Positions 49,931-59,187 of a stretch of DNA of 64,000 nt are shown one piece after another. Under the pieces are notes generated by a model that searched no databases, was not told the DNA's origin, and saw only the letters and a program-made list of their open reading frames with translations. The stretch is from Dyella halodurans (GTDB taxonomy: Bacteria > Pseudomonadota > Gammaproteobacteria > Xanthomonadales > Rhodanobacteraceae). The position numbers and the translations under genes are program-made. The stretch covers positions 226,256-290,255 of the forward strand of contig NZ_JAPDPF010000007.1 of NCBI RefSeq assembly GCF_026283925.1. The letters run 5' to 3'. Every line of letters starts with the position of its first letter. Position 1 is the first letter of the stretch.

Positions 49931-50854
49931 ATGGTTCGCTTTCTGCTTGGCGTTCTAGGCGTACTCGCGATCAGCCTGCCCGCGTCGGCGGGCGTGAAGC
50001 CTTACCCCGCTTCGTTCCAGGTCAAGGAACTGCAAACCGATGGCGCCACGCTTCATGTGCGCGTGGGTGGCAAGGGCCCGGCCGTGGTGCTGTTGCACGG
50101 TTTCGGCGATACCGGGGACATGTGGGAGCCGCTGGCCGAGGTGTTGGCGCGCCATCACACGGTCGTGGTGCCTGATTTGCGCGGCATGGGCCTGTCGTCC
50201 CATCCCGAGGAGGGGTACGACAAGCGCACCCAGGCCGCGGATATCCGCTCCGTGCTGACGCAGTTGCATATCGATCACGCGGTGGTCGTGGGTCATGACA
50301 TCGGCACGATGGTCGCCTATGCCTATGCGGCGCGTTATCCGGACAAGACCGACAAGCTCGTTGTAATGGATGCGCCGGTTCCGGGCATTCCACCGTGGGA
50401 CCAGATCGTCCGCCTGCCTGCGCTATGGCATTTCGACTTCGGTGGGCCCGATATGGAGAGGCTGGTGGCAGGACGTGAGCGCATCTATCTCGACCGTTTC
50501 TGGAACGAGTTTGCGGGAGATCCGTCCAAAATGGACGAAGCGTCCCGTCAGCATTACGCCGAGCTTTATGCGCGGCCTGGCGCCATGCACTCCGCGTTTG
50601 CGCAGTTCCGCTCGATCCGCAAGGACGCCGAGGACAACAAGCTCGCCATGGCGACGAAACTGCCGATGCCGGTCCTGGCCATCGGCGGCGAGAAATCCTT
50701 TGGCGCCAACGAAGCCGCCGTGATGCGCAACGCCGCGACCAATGTCACCGAGCTGGTGGTGCCTAATGCGGGCCATTGGCTGATGGAAGAAGCAACGGGC
50801 CCGACCATCACGGCGATAAGCGCCTTTATCGATGGACCGAAGACGCATCCCTGA
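49931..50854 (+). CDS. Exported alpha/beta hydrolase, epoxide-hydrolase-like
   Basis: 307 residues; ATG 49931 with AAGGG 9 bases upstream. Residues 1-20 are a signal peptide (VRFLLGVLGVLAISLPASA). LLHGFGDTGDMW (about 54-65) is the oxyanion-hole HGxP-like loop. VVGHDIGTMVAY puts an aspartate nucleophile (D123) at the elbow, the signature of epoxide hydrolases and haloalkane/haloacid dehalogenases rather than esterases. NAGHWLMEE supplies the histidine. A periplasmic epoxide hydrolase is likely; the substrate is unknown. Confidence 0.88.
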   Translation: MVRFLLGVLGVLAISLPASAGVKPYPASFQVKELQTDGATLHVRVGGKGPAVVLLHGFGDTGDMWEPLAEVLARHHTVVVPDLRGMGLSSHPEEGYDKRTQAADIRSVLTQLHIDHAVVVGHDIGTMVAYAYAARYPDKTDKLVVMDAPVPGIPPWDQIVRLPALWHFDFGGPDMERLVAGRERIYLDRFWNEFAGDPSKMDEASRQHYAELYARPGAMHSAFAQFRSIRKDAEDNKLAMATKLPMPVLAIGGEKSFGANEAAVMRNAATNVTELVVPNAGHWLMEEATGPTITAISAFIDGPKTHP

Positions 50855-50905
50855 TCGCATCGCCTGACTGCCAGGTTCTGCGGTGACTTGTACGCGGAAA
50901 CAAAA

Positions 50906-50931
50906 ACGGCGCCGTATCGCTACGGCGCCGT
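50906..50931. terminator. Bidirectional terminator (hydrolase/fadA)
   Basis: Eleven-pair stem ACGGCGCCGTA / TACGGCGCCGT with a TCGC loop, A-rich left and T-rich right sides. Confidence 0.82.
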
Positions 50932-50958
50932 ATTCGTTTCAAGCGATGGTGCCGGGAA

Positions 50959-52167
50959 TCAGAGCGCCTCGAACACGCCCGCCGCGCCCATGCCGGTGCC
51001 GATACACATGGTCACCATGCCGTACTTCTGCTTGCGACGACGCATGCCGTGGATCAGGGTGGCGGCGCGGATCGCGCCGGTGGCGCCGAGCGGATGGCCG
51101 AGGGCGATGGCGCCGCCCAGCGGGTTGACCTTGCTCGGGTCGAGGCCGAGGTCGCCCATCACGGCGAGTGCCTGGGCGGCAAACGCCTCGTTGAGCTCGA
51201 TCCAGTCCAGCTGGTCCTGCTTGATGCCGGTCTGCTTGAGCGCCTTCGGAATCGCTTCCTTCGGGCCAATGCCCATCACTTCCGGCTTCACGCCAGCGAC
51301 GGAGAAGCCGACGAAGCGAGCGAGCGGGGTGAGGTTGTAGTCCTTGATCGCCTGCTCGCTGGCGAGCAGCAGGGCGCCGGCGCCGTCGGACATCTGCGAG
51401 GAGTTGCCGGCCGTCACGCTGCCGCCGAACTTGTCGTTGCGGAACACCGTGCGCAGCTTGGCCAGCACGTCGAGCGTGGTGCCGGCGCGGGGGCCTTCAT
51501 CGGTGTCGATCAGGCGACTGTCGGTCTTGATGCCGCGGCTGACCAGGTCGGGATAGTGATCGTCAAGCTGGAACGGGGTGATCTCTTCCTTGAACTCACC
51601 GGCAGCGATGGCGGCGAGTGCGCGACGATGGCTCTCGACGGCGAACGCGTCCTGCTGCTCGCGCGTGACCTTCCACTGCTCGGCCACTTTCTCGGCGGTA
51701 ATGCCCATGCCGTAGGCGATGGCGCGGTCTTCGTCGTTGGCGAAGATGGCGGGGTTCATCGCGATCTTGTGGCCCATCATCGGCACCATGCTCATGCTCT
51801 CGGTGCCGCCGGCGATCATCAGGTCGGCGAGGCCGAGCTGGATGCGGTCGGCCGCCATCGCGATCGCCTGCACGCCCGAAGAACAGAAGCGGTTGATGGT
51901 GACACCCGGCACGGTATACGGCAGGCCGGCGAGCAGGGTGCCGATGCGCGCCACGTTCATGCCTTGCTCGGCTTCCGGCATGGCGCAGCCGATGATGGCG
52001 TCGTCGATGCGGTGCGGGTCGATGCCCGGTGCCTGCGCCATCACGGCACGGATCACGTGGGCCAGCATGTCGTCGGGACGGGTGTTGCGGAATACGCCGC
52101 GCGGCGCCTTGCCGACCGGGGTACGGGTGGCGGCGACGATATAGGCGTCTTGTACTTGCTTGGTCAT
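50959..52167 (-). CDS. fadA: 3-ketoacyl-CoA thiolase
   Basis: 402 residues; ATG 52167 with CGGAGC seven bases upstream. NRFCSSGVQA holds the acylated Cys95, NEAFAAQA the conserved Asn, GGAIALGHPLGATGA the histidine, and MCIGTGMGAAGVFE the second cysteine near the end. It cleaves 3-ketoacyl-CoA to acetyl-CoA in beta-oxidation. It follows fadN by 90 bases on the same strand, the gap containing a small hairpin repeat. Third gene of tetR-fadN-fadA. Confidence 0.96.
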   Translation of the reverse strand: MTKQVQDAYIVAATRTPVGKAPRGVFRNTRPDDMLAHVIRAVMAQAPGIDPHRIDDAIIGCAMPEAEQGMNVARIGTLLAGLPYTVPGVTINRFCSSGVQAIAMAADRIQLGLADLMIAGGTESMSMVPMMGHKIAMNPAIFANDEDRAIAYGMGITAEKVAEQWKVTREQQDAFAVESHRRALAAIAAGEFKEEITPFQLDDHYPDLVSRGIKTDSRLIDTDEGPRAGTTLDVLAKLRTVFRNDKFGGSVTAGNSSQMSDGAGALLLASEQAIKDYNLTPLARFVGFSVAGVKPEVMGIGPKEAIPKALKQTGIKQDQLDWIELNEAFAAQALAVMGDLGLDPSKVNPLGGAIALGHPLGATGAIRAATLIHGMRRRKQKYGMVTMCIGTGMGAAGVFEAL

Positions 52168-52222
52168 GGTTTTGCTCCGTGTTGTCGCGCGTAGGTCGCA
52201 GCGACGCACTCAAGTTTTTGTT

Positions 52223-52250
52223 CGTCATCCCTGCCTGCGCAGGGACGACG
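52223..52250. repeat. Short hairpin repeat between fadN and fadA
   Basis: CGTCATCCCTG (52223-52233) pairs with 52240-52250 (one G-T pair), related to the arms at 22361-22453. It may attenuate or stabilise the message between the two genes. Confidence 0.7.
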
Positions 52251-52257
52251 AGCCTCA

Positions 52258-54645
52258 TCAGTTACGCAGCGGCTTGCCCGTGGTCATGGTGTGGGCGATG
52301 CGTGCCTGCGTCTTCTCGGTCTTGGCCAGCTCCACGAAGTGCTTGCGCTCCAGGCTCAGCAGCCACTCCTCGTCGACTGACGAGCCGCGTTCGATCTGGC
52401 CACCACACAGCGTGTCCGCAATACGCGCGGCGATGGCCACGTCATGCGGCGAGGCGAAATAGCCTTCCTGCAGGTTGGCCAGCGAGGCCTTGAACGTCGC
52501 GGTGCCGACGTCGCCGGCCGCCGGGATGGCGCGGGCCGGCATCGGCGGACGCCAGCCGCTTTCGGCCAGCGACAGGGCGACCTTCTTGGCCACGTACAAC
52601 AGCTCGTACGCGTTGAACACGACCACGTCGCTGTCGCGCAGCAGGCCCAGCTGCTTGGCTTCCATCGCGCTGCCGGACACCTTGGCCATGGCGATCGTCT
52701 CGAACACCTTCTTCAGTGCCTCGAACGGATCTTCCGGATTGGCCTGGGCCGCACGCACGGCCAGCTCCTTCAAACCACCGCCCGCCGGCAGCAGGCCCAC
52801 GCCGGCCTCGACCAGGCCGATATAGCTTTCCAATGCAGCGACCGTGCGGGCCGAATGCATCTGGAACTCGCAGCCGCCGCCCAGGGCCAGGCCGCGTACC
52901 GCGGCCACCACCGGCACCAGCGAGTGCTTGATGCGCATGCTGGTGCGCTGGAAGTTCGTCACCATCTTGTCGAAGTCGTCGAACTTGCCGGCCTGCAGCA
53001 GGCCCAGCGCGCCCTTCAAATCGGCGCCAGCCGAGAAGGGCTCGCCGGTCTGCCACAGCACCACCGCCTTGAGCTGCTGCTCGGCGATATCGATCGCCTG
53101 CTGCACGCCATCGAGCACGTAGTCGTTGACCGTGTTCATCTTGGTCTTGAACGAGATGATGCCCACGCCATCGTCGCCCAGGGTCCACAGGCGCACGCCG
53201 TCGTTCTCCCACACCGTGCTGCCCTGGTCGAACTTCTCGCCCAGGATCGGATCGGGGAACAGCTGGCGCTGGTAGACCGGGTGCTGCGAGCGCGGCTTGT
53301 AGCTGCCCGAGGCGACCGACCAGGAACCTTCCTTGCCGTGCACGCCGGTGCGGCCATCGGTGACCCAGGCCGGCAGCGGCGCCCGGCTCATGGCCTTTCC
53401 GGCGGCGATGTCTTCGGCGATCCAGCCGGTAACCTGCTGCCAGCCAGCGGCCTGCCAGGTCTCGAACGGACCGAGCTTCCAGCCGTAGCCCCAGCGGATG
53501 GCGAAGTCGACATCGCGCGCGGTGTCGGCGATATCGCCCAGGTGATACGCGGTGTAGTGGAACAGGTCGCGGAAGGTGGCCCACAGGAACTGCGCCTGCG
53601 GATCGGCCGAGGCGCGCAGCTTGCCGAACTTCTCGGCGGGGTCCTTGATGGCCAGGATCGCCGACACCTCATCCGAGGCCTTCTGCTCGGACGGGCGATA
53701 GTCCTGCTTGGCCACGTCGATGACCACGATGTCCTTGCCGGCCTTGCGATAGAAGCCGGCGCCGGTCTTCTGGCCGAGTGCGCCCTTGGCGATCAGGCCC
53801 TGCAGCCATACGGGGGCCTTGAAGTACTCGTGCCACGGATCGTCGGACAGCGTATCGGCCATGGTCTTGATCACATGCGCCATGGTGTCCAGGCCGACCA
53901 CGTCGGCGGTGCGGTAGGTCGCACTCTTGGGACGGCCCACGGCCGGACCGGTCAAGGCGTCGACGGTGTCGAAGCCGAGCTTGAACTGCTCGGTGTGATA
54001 CATCGTCGCCAGCATCGAGAACACGCCAATGCGGTTGCCGATGAAGTTCGGCGTGTCCTTGGCGTAGACCACGCCCTTGCCCAGCGCCGTGGTGAGGAAC
54101 GCCTCGAGGCCTTCCAGCACATTCTTGTCGGTCAGCCGGGTCGGGATCAATTCGACCAGGTGCATGTAGCGCGGCGGATTGAAGAAGTGCACGCCGCTGA
54201 AGCGATGGCGCATTTCTTCCGGCAGCGCCTCGGCCAGCGCGTTGATCGACAGGCCCGAGGTATTGGAGGCAATCACCGCCGTCTTGGACAGGTGCGAGGC
54301 GATCTTCTTGTAGAGATCGAGCTTCCAGTCCATCCGTTCGGCAATCGCTTCGATCACCAGGTCCACGTCCTGCAGGTGCCCCAGGTCATCGTCGTAGTTC
54401 GCCGGGATGATCGCCGCCGCGACGTTCTTGTCCGCCAGCGGGGCAGGCGAGAGCTTCTGCAGATTGGCGATGGCCTTCAGGGCGATGCCGCTCTTGGGAC
54501 CTTCCTTGGCCGGAAGGTCGAACAGCACGGTTTCGACGCCGGCGTTGGTCAGGTGCGCAGCGATCTGCGCCCCCATGACGCCGGCGCCGAGTACCGCGGC
54601 CTTGCGGATACGTAGCGCTGCCTTGGGTAAGGATGTTGCGGTCAT
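52258..54645 (-). CDS. fadN: 3-hydroxyacyl-CoA dehydrogenase / enoyl-CoA hydratase, FadN-type order
   Basis: 795 residues; ATG 54645 with CGGAGAAG upstream. The NAD-binding dehydrogenase domains come first (VLGAGVMGAQIAAHL near 20; SNTSGLSINALAEALP; HFFNPPRYMHLVELIP; GKGVVYAKDTPNFIGNRIG). The crotonase (hydratase) domain is C-terminal (PFSAGADLKGALG near 550; GLALGGGCEFQMHSA; GLVEAGVGLLPAGGG). This is the reverse of FadB/FadJ and matches FadN of the Bacillus fadNAE operon and its proteobacterial relatives. It carries out the hydration and oxidation steps of beta-oxidation and pairs with the FadA downstream. Confidence 0.94.
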   Translation of the reverse strand: MTATSLPKAALRIRKAAVLGAGVMGAQIAAHLTNAGVETVLFDLPAKEGPKSGIALKAIANLQKLSPAPLADKNVAAAIIPANYDDDLGHLQDVDLVIEAIAERMDWKLDLYKKIASHLSKTAVIASNTSGLSINALAEALPEEMRHRFSGVHFFNPPRYMHLVELIPTRLTDKNVLEGLEAFLTTALGKGVVYAKDTPNFIGNRIGVFSMLATMYHTEQFKLGFDTVDALTGPAVGRPKSATYRTADVVGLDTMAHVIKTMADTLSDDPWHEYFKAPVWLQGLIAKGALGQKTGAGFYRKAGKDIVVIDVAKQDYRPSEQKASDEVSAILAIKDPAEKFGKLRASADPQAQFLWATFRDLFHYTAYHLGDIADTARDVDFAIRWGYGWKLGPFETWQAAGWQQVTGWIAEDIAAGKAMSRAPLPAWVTDGRTGVHGKEGSWSVASGSYKPRSQHPVYQRQLFPDPILGEKFDQGSTVWENDGVRLWTLGDDGVGIISFKTKMNTVNDYVLDGVQQAIDIAEQQLKAVVLWQTGEPFSAGADLKGALGLLQAGKFDDFDKMVTNFQRTSMRIKHSLVPVVAAVRGLALGGGCEFQMHSARTVAALESYIGLVEAGVGLLPAGGGLKELAVRAAQANPEDPFEALKKVFETIAMAKVSGSAMEAKQLGLLRDSDVVVFNAYELLYVAKKVALSLAESGWRPPMPARAIPAAGDVGTATFKASLANLQEGYFASPHDVAIAARIADTLCGGQIERGSSVDEEWLLSLERKHFVELAKTEKTQARIAHTMTTGKPLRN

Positions 54646-54721
54646 TGGCTTCTCCGTAGTGCGAGACACAAAAAGGTGGGACAGGCGGCCGTGCGCGGCC
54701 GGGGGATGTCAGGTGACGAAT

Positions 54722-55345
54722 TCAGGGTGACTTGAGGCCTGCGGCGGCGAAACCGATCAGGTGCTCGGCGGTCTGCTCGCGGTGCTGGTGCTCCGGCACG
54801 TCGCTTTTTCGCTGGATCATGCCGAAGCCCGACATGGCGTGGGTCAGGGCGCCGGTCACCAGGTCGACCCGCCAATACAGCTCTTCCTTGCTGAGATTGG
54901 GCAGCAGGCGGGCGAATTCAGCGGTGAACTGGCGCATCACGTGGCCGTAGTTTTCCGACAAGAACTTGCGCAAGGTGTCGTCATGCTCGGCGAAGGCCCG
55001 GGCCAGCACGCGCATGAACAAGGAACCACTGGCATCGTGGGAAAGCTCCAGTGCAGGCGCGATGAAGGCCTCCAGGACGTCCTCGATGGTCGTGGCTGGG
55101 TCCCCGGCGATCTTTTGCAGGGCGGCCATGCGGCGTCCGTTCAGCTGGTCCAGCCGGCGCCGGAACACCTCCTCGATCAGGCGGTCCTTGGAGCCGAAGT
55201 GGTAGTTCACGGCGGCCAGGTTGACCCCGGCGGCGGCGGTCAGCTGGCGCAGCGAGGCGCCTTCGAAGCCGTGTTGGGCAAACAATTCCTCGGCGGCGCC
55301 GAGGATGCGTTCCTTGGTCGGCAGGGCGGCACTGGATGCGGGCAT
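54722..55345 (-). CDS. TetR-family regulator, PsrA-like
   Basis: 207 residues from ATG 55345. ILGAAEELFAQHGFEGASLR and LTAAAGVNLAAVNYHFGSKD (about 14-53) are the TetR helix-turn-helix; the rest is a helical ligand domain. It lies 76 bases upstream of fadN on the same strand. Two CAAAC-N4-GTTTG-type palindromes directly in front of it match the PsrA operator consensus of Pseudomonas, a fatty-acid-responsive repressor of beta-oxidation genes. Probable autoregulated fatty-acid sensor for fadN-fadA. Confidence 0.88.
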   Translation of the reverse strand: MPASSAALPTKERILGAAEELFAQHGFEGASLRQLTAAAGVNLAAVNYHFGSKDRLIEEVFRRRLDQLNGRRMAALQKIAGDPATTIEDVLEAFIAPALELSHDASGSLFMRVLARAFAEHDDTLRKFLSENYGHVMRQFTAEFARLLPNLSKEELYWRVDLVTGALTHAMSGFGMIQRKSDVPEHQHREQTAEHLIGFAAAGLKSP

Positions 55346-55369
55346 GGGTCGTGGGCCTGAACGAGGAAT

Positions 55370-55383
55370 CAAACGATCGTTTG
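55370..55383. promoter_or_regulatory. PsrA-like operator 1
   Basis: Perfect 14-base palindrome CAAACGATCGTTTG, 24 bases upstream of the tetR start codon. Confidence 0.75.
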
Positions 55384-55410
55384 AGCATACGCGGGTCGAT
55401 TTGCAGCCGT

Positions 55411-55424
55411 CAAACGATCGTTGG
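55411..55424. promoter_or_regulatory. PsrA-like operator 2
   Basis: CAAACGATCGTTGG, one mismatch from operator 1, centre-to-centre 41 bases (about four helical turns). Confidence 0.7.
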
Positions 55425-55581
55425 ACCTGGCCGTCCCGGGCCCTGCGGCCGGCTTGCGTATCAGTTAGAATCTGTCAAACTTTCGTGAGCTAAATCCGCA
55501 TATAAGCGCCGGATTTGGCGTAATTTGCCGGTAACGACCGGCCCGCCCATTCAGATACCCGTTTTCCCGGAGCAGACCCTC

Positions 55582-56007
55582 ATGGCGCTGGAGCGCACCC
55601 TTTCCATTATCAAGCCCGACGCCGTTGCCAAGAACGTGATCGGTGAAATCTACGCCCGTTTCGAAAAGGCTGGCCTGAAGATCGTCGCTGCCAAGATGAA
55701 GCACCTGTCGCGCAAGGAAGCCGAAGGCTTCTACGCCGTGCATCGCGAGCGCCCGTTCTTCAACGCCCTGGTCGAGTTCATGATCTCGGGCCCGGTGATG
55801 ATCCAGACCCTGGAAGGTGAGAACGCCGTCCTCAAGCATCGCGACCTGATGGGCGCCACCAATCCGAAGGACGCTGCGCCGGGCACCATCCGCGCGGATT
55901 TCGCCGACTCCATCGACGCCAACGCAGTACACGGTTCCGACGCCGCCGAGACGGCGAAGGTCGAGATCGCGTACTTCTTCGCCGAGACGGAAGTCTTTAG
56001 TCGCTAA
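55582..56007 (+). CDS. ndk: Nucleoside diphosphate kinase
   Basis: 141 residues, standard length. [21 protein letters not shown] starts the fold; the phosphorylated histidine is in ANAVHGSDA (about 114-122); AFYxVH-type [11 protein letters not shown] near 50 is also conserved. It equilibrates NTP pools. Divergent from tetR across the two operators, then followed by rlmN after 60 bases. Confidence 0.98.
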   Translation: MALERTLSIIKPDAVAKNVIGEIYARFEKAGLKIVAAKMKHLSRKEAEGFYAVHRERPFFNALVEFMISGPVMIQTLEGENAVLKHRDLMGATNPKDAAPGTIRADFADSIDANAVHGSDAAETAKVEIAYFFAETEVFSR

Positions 56008-56067
56008 TTGCGTTCGTCCACGAACGCGAAGGTCAGAAAGCGGCCGTCCAAGGCCGCAACGTAGAAG

Positions 56068-57204
56068 ATGATGAATCAGGCAATTTCCACTACATCCGAG
56101 AAGGTCAACCTGCTCGACTTCGATCGCCAAGGCTTGCGTGATTTCTTTGCGCAGCTCGGTGAGAAGCCCTATCGCGCCGAGCAGGTGATGAAGTGGATCT
56201 ACCATCGCCTGGAAGACAACTTCGAAAACATGACCGATGTGGGCAAGACGCTTCGAGCCAAGCTCGAGGCGTCTTGCTATGTCGGCCCGCCGAAAACCCT
56301 GTTCGAGAAGGGTGCCGTCGACGGCACGCATAAGTGGTTGCTCGGCATGGATGGCGGTAACGCCATCGAAGCGGTGTACATCCCGGAGCCGACTCGCGGC
56401 ACGCTGTGCGTGTCCTCGCAGGTGGGTTGCGGTCTCAACTGCCAGTTCTGCTCCACCGCGACGCAGGGCTTCAACCGCAACCTGTCCACGGCCGAAGTCA
56501 TCGGCCAGATGTGGGTGGCGGCAAAATACCTTGGCAACGTCACGCACCAGAACCGCCGCATCACCAACGTGGTGATGATGGGCATGGGCGAGCCGCTGCT
56601 GAACTTCGACAACGTCACCAAGGCGATGAGCCTGATGCGCGACGACCTGGGCTTCGGCCTGGCCGCCAAGCGCGTCACCCTGTCCACCGCCGGCCTGGTG
56701 CCGATGATCGACAAGTTGTCGGAAACCATCGACGTGTCGCTGGCCGTGTCGCTGCATGCGGCGAACGACGAGCTGCGCACCGAGCTGGTGCCGCTCAACA
56801 AGCGCTATCCGATCGCCGAGCTGATGGCGTCCTGCCAGCGCTGGCTGGATCGCAAGCCGCGCACCTCGATCACCTTCGAGTACACCCTGATGAAGGGTGT
56901 CAACGACCAGCCCGAGCACGCGCGCCAGCTGATCAAGCTGATGCGCCGCATGCCCACGTGCAAGGTCAACCTGATTCCGTTCAATCCATTTCCTGGCACT
57001 CGTTTCGAGCGCTCTGACGCCGAGACGATACGCGCCTTCCAGACCCAGTTGCTCAATGCCCACGTGCTGACCATGTTGCGCCGGACTCGCGGCGATGACA
57101 TCGACGCGGCCTGTGGCCAGCTCAAAGGGCAGGTATTGGACCGCACCCGTCGCCAGGCCGAATTTCGCAAGCGTCTGGACGAGGGGGCGAGTCATGCGGC
57201 TTGA
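56068..57204 (+). CDS. rlmN: Dual-specificity rRNA/tRNA methyltransferase RlmN
   Basis: 378 residues; radical-SAM enzyme that methylates C2 of A2503 in 23S rRNA and A37 of some tRNAs. The CX3CX2C cluster is C121-C125-C128 in [29 protein letters not shown] (about 171-182), [10 protein letters not shown] and the C-terminal [15 protein letters not shown], containing the second catalytic cysteine, are present. Starts at ATG 56068 or 56071. Its end overlaps pilW by 11 bases. Confidence 0.97.
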   Translation: MMNQAISTTSEKVNLLDFDRQGLRDFFAQLGEKPYRAEQVMKWIYHRLEDNFENMTDVGKTLRAKLEASCYVGPPKTLFEKGAVDGTHKWLLGMDGGNAIEAVYIPEPTRGTLCVSSQVGCGLNCQFCSTATQGFNRNLSTAEVIGQMWVAAKYLGNVTHQNRRITNVVMMGMGEPLLNFDNVTKAMSLMRDDLGFGLAAKRVTLSTAGLVPMIDKLSETIDVSLAVSLHAANDELRTELVPLNKRYPIAELMASCQRWLDRKPRTSITFEYTLMKGVNDQPEHARQLIKLMRRMPTCKVNLIPFNPFPGTRFERSDAETIRAFQTQLLNAHVLTMLRRTRGDDIDAACGQLKGQVLDRTRRQAEFRKRLDEGASHAA

Positions 57205-57991
57205 TCGGATGTTGTTGGGGGCCAGCGTTGCGGCATTGCTGGCGGGATGTGTTTCGACGACGACTAACAATGCCGGGGGCTTGTCGACCAAGATCCCGCG
57301 CACGACCAAGGCCGACCAGAAGGAGGAGGGCGCCCGCGTCCATACCGATCTCGGTCAGCAGTACATGCAGAACGGCGACCTGCAGGACGCCCTGGTCAAG
57401 CTCAACAAGGCGCTGGAGTTCGACCCGAACTACGTGCCGGCCCACACCGTCATCGCCGTCCTGTTCGAGCGCATCAACGACCTGCCCAATGCGGAGCTGC
57501 ATTACCGCAAGGCCCAGTCGCTGGCGCCGAGCAAGGGCGATACCAATAACAATCTGGGCTGGTTCCTGTGCAACAAGGAAGGCAAGACGGCCGAGGCCAT
57601 TCCGTATTTTCAGAAGGCGGTCGCCGACCCGTTCTATCAGACTCCGTCGCTGGCCTGGACCAACGCCGGTACCTGCCTGATGCGTACGCAGGATTACGCC
57701 GGCGCCGAAGTGGACTTCCGCAAGGCCCTGCAGATTGACCCGATGAATGGCGAGACGTTGTATCAGCTCGCCAATGTGCTTTATCTTCAGGGTGATGCGT
57801 TCCGTGCCCGGGCCTTTGTTCAGCGTTTCGACGCGCTGGGCCAGCCCTCGGCGGCGGGACTCAAGCTTGGTCACGATATTGAAGCCCGGTTGGGCAACAG
57901 GGATGCTGCTCTCAACTATGGTAGGCGACTGCAAAGCCAGTTCCCGGATTCGGAACAGGCGCACGCCCTCGACGCAACTGCAAGCCAATGA
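57194..57991 (+). CDS. pilW: Type IV pilus biogenesis/stability lipoprotein PilW (PilF)
   Basis: 265 residues from ATG 57194, preceded by GAGGGGG. A lipoprotein signal ([14 protein letters not shown]) targets it to the outer membrane. About six TPR repeats follow ([32 protein letters not shown] is the first unit). In Pseudomonas/Neisseria it is the pilotin for the PilQ secretin. The 11-base overlap with rlmN and the ATGA overlap with rodZ indicate one operon. Confidence 0.92.
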   Translation: MRLDRMLLGASVAALLAGCVSTTTNNAGGLSTKIPRTTKADQKEEGARVHTDLGQQYMQNGDLQDALVKLNKALEFDPNYVPAHTVIAVLFERINDLPNAELHYRKAQSLAPSKGDTNNNLGWFLCNKEGKTAEAIPYFQKAVADPFYQTPSLAWTNAGTCLMRTQDYAGAEVDFRKALQIDPMNGETLYQLANVLYLQGDAFRARAFVQRFDALGQPSAAGLKLGHDIEARLGNRDAALNYGRRLQSQFPDSEQAHALDATASQ

Positions 57992-59037
57992 CATCCCAGC
58001 AGTCAAATTCGGCCCACAGCGGCAACCGAGCCATCCCTCTTACTGAAACACCCGAAGCCACCATGGACACGGAACACTCATCGTTGGAAGCGATCGAAGG
58101 CAGCCTGGGCAGTCGTCTGCGTGCGGGACGCGAAAAGCGCGGCGTGGACATAGAGTCATGCGCGCACGCGTTGCGCCTGCCGACCAGGGTGGTTCGCCAG
58201 CTCGAGGGCAACGATTACAGCGGCATCGACTACCAGGTTTACCTGGAGGGCTACCTCACCAAGTACGCACGCTACCTGGGGATAGACGAAGCCGCGGTGA
58301 AGGCGGAACTCCGGCAACTCCGCCCGAGCCAGCCGACCCTGGTCGCTACGGGCGGCATTTCGCATTCGCGTTATCTGCTGGAAAACTACGCTCGCGCGGC
58401 CACCTACGTTGTGTTGACGGCGGCGATCGTCGTACCCACCATCTGGCTCGGCGTGCGCGGCACGCTGGATCGCGATGTCAGTCATCTGGCCCCGCTGGAT
58501 GCCGCCCCGGTGGCCCAGGTGGATGCGCCGGTGAGCGCTAGCAGCGCTGCTGCGGCTCCCGCGGCCACGCCGGCTGAAAGTGACGCCAATAACGCGAGCA
58601 CGGTGGCCGCCGCACCTGCGGCCCAGCCTGCTCCTGCCCCTGCCACGTCGGCTCCGGCGCCGGACCAGCAGCCGCTGATGGCATCGATGGCACCGTTCCC
58701 GAACCTTGGCAATGACGCATCCCACGCGCCGGCACCGGCGCCTGCTGCCACGCCCGCCGGCAATGGTGCCCACAGCCTGGTGCTGAGCCTCGAGGCCGCC
58801 AGCTGGGTCGAAGTCACCACCAAGGACGGCTCGCGCCTCGAATACGGCCTGTTGCCGGCCGGCAGCTCCAAGACCTACCACAGCGACCAGCCGATGGAAG
58901 TGCGTATCGGCAACGCCACTGGCGCGCAGGTCACGCTGGACGGTCAGCCGATGGCGCTGGACAGCTATCGTCGCGCAAATGTCGCCCATTTCCGCATCGA
59001 AATGCGCGACGGCAAGGCCGAGCCGGCCGGCGCCTGA
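57988..59037 (+). CDS. rodZ: Cytoskeletal protein RodZ
   Basis: 349 residues; ATG overlaps the pilW stop (ATGA). Residues about 38-105 are a Cro/C1-type helix-turn-helix (SRLRAGREKRGVDIESCAHAL; LEGYLTKYARYLGI), then one membrane helix (about 137-157) and an Ala/Pro-rich periplasmic linker (about 170-265). The final about 80 residues are the DUF4115 beta domain (LVLSLEAASWVEVTTKDGSRL). RodZ links MreB to the rod-shape complex. Complete and typical. Confidence 0.93.
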   Translation: MTSQQSNSAHSGNRAIPLTETPEATMDTEHSSLEAIEGSLGSRLRAGREKRGVDIESCAHALRLPTRVVRQLEGNDYSGIDYQVYLEGYLTKYARYLGIDEAAVKAELRQLRPSQPTLVATGGISHSRYLLENYARAATYVVLTAAIVVPTIWLGVRGTLDRDVSHLAPLDAAPVAQVDAPVSASSAAAAPAATPAESDANNASTVAAAPAAQPAPAPATSAPAPDQQPLMASMAPFPNLGNDASHAPAPAPAATPAGNGAHSLVLSLEAASWVEVTTKDGSRLEYGLLPAGSSKTYHSDQPMEVRIGNATGAQVTLDGQPMALDSYRRANVAHFRIEMRDGKAEPAGA

Positions 59038-59187
59038 TCATCGCGCCGAACCTGTGCGGTCCGGCGCAATCGGTTATGCTTGCCCATTGTCTGCTCGACA
59101 ACGAGCGGACTGGTCGAGCTGATTTCTTTTTCCGCATGACGGGCGCGTCGCAAGTGCCTTCGATGTGCGGCTCCCAAGGGTGATTGC

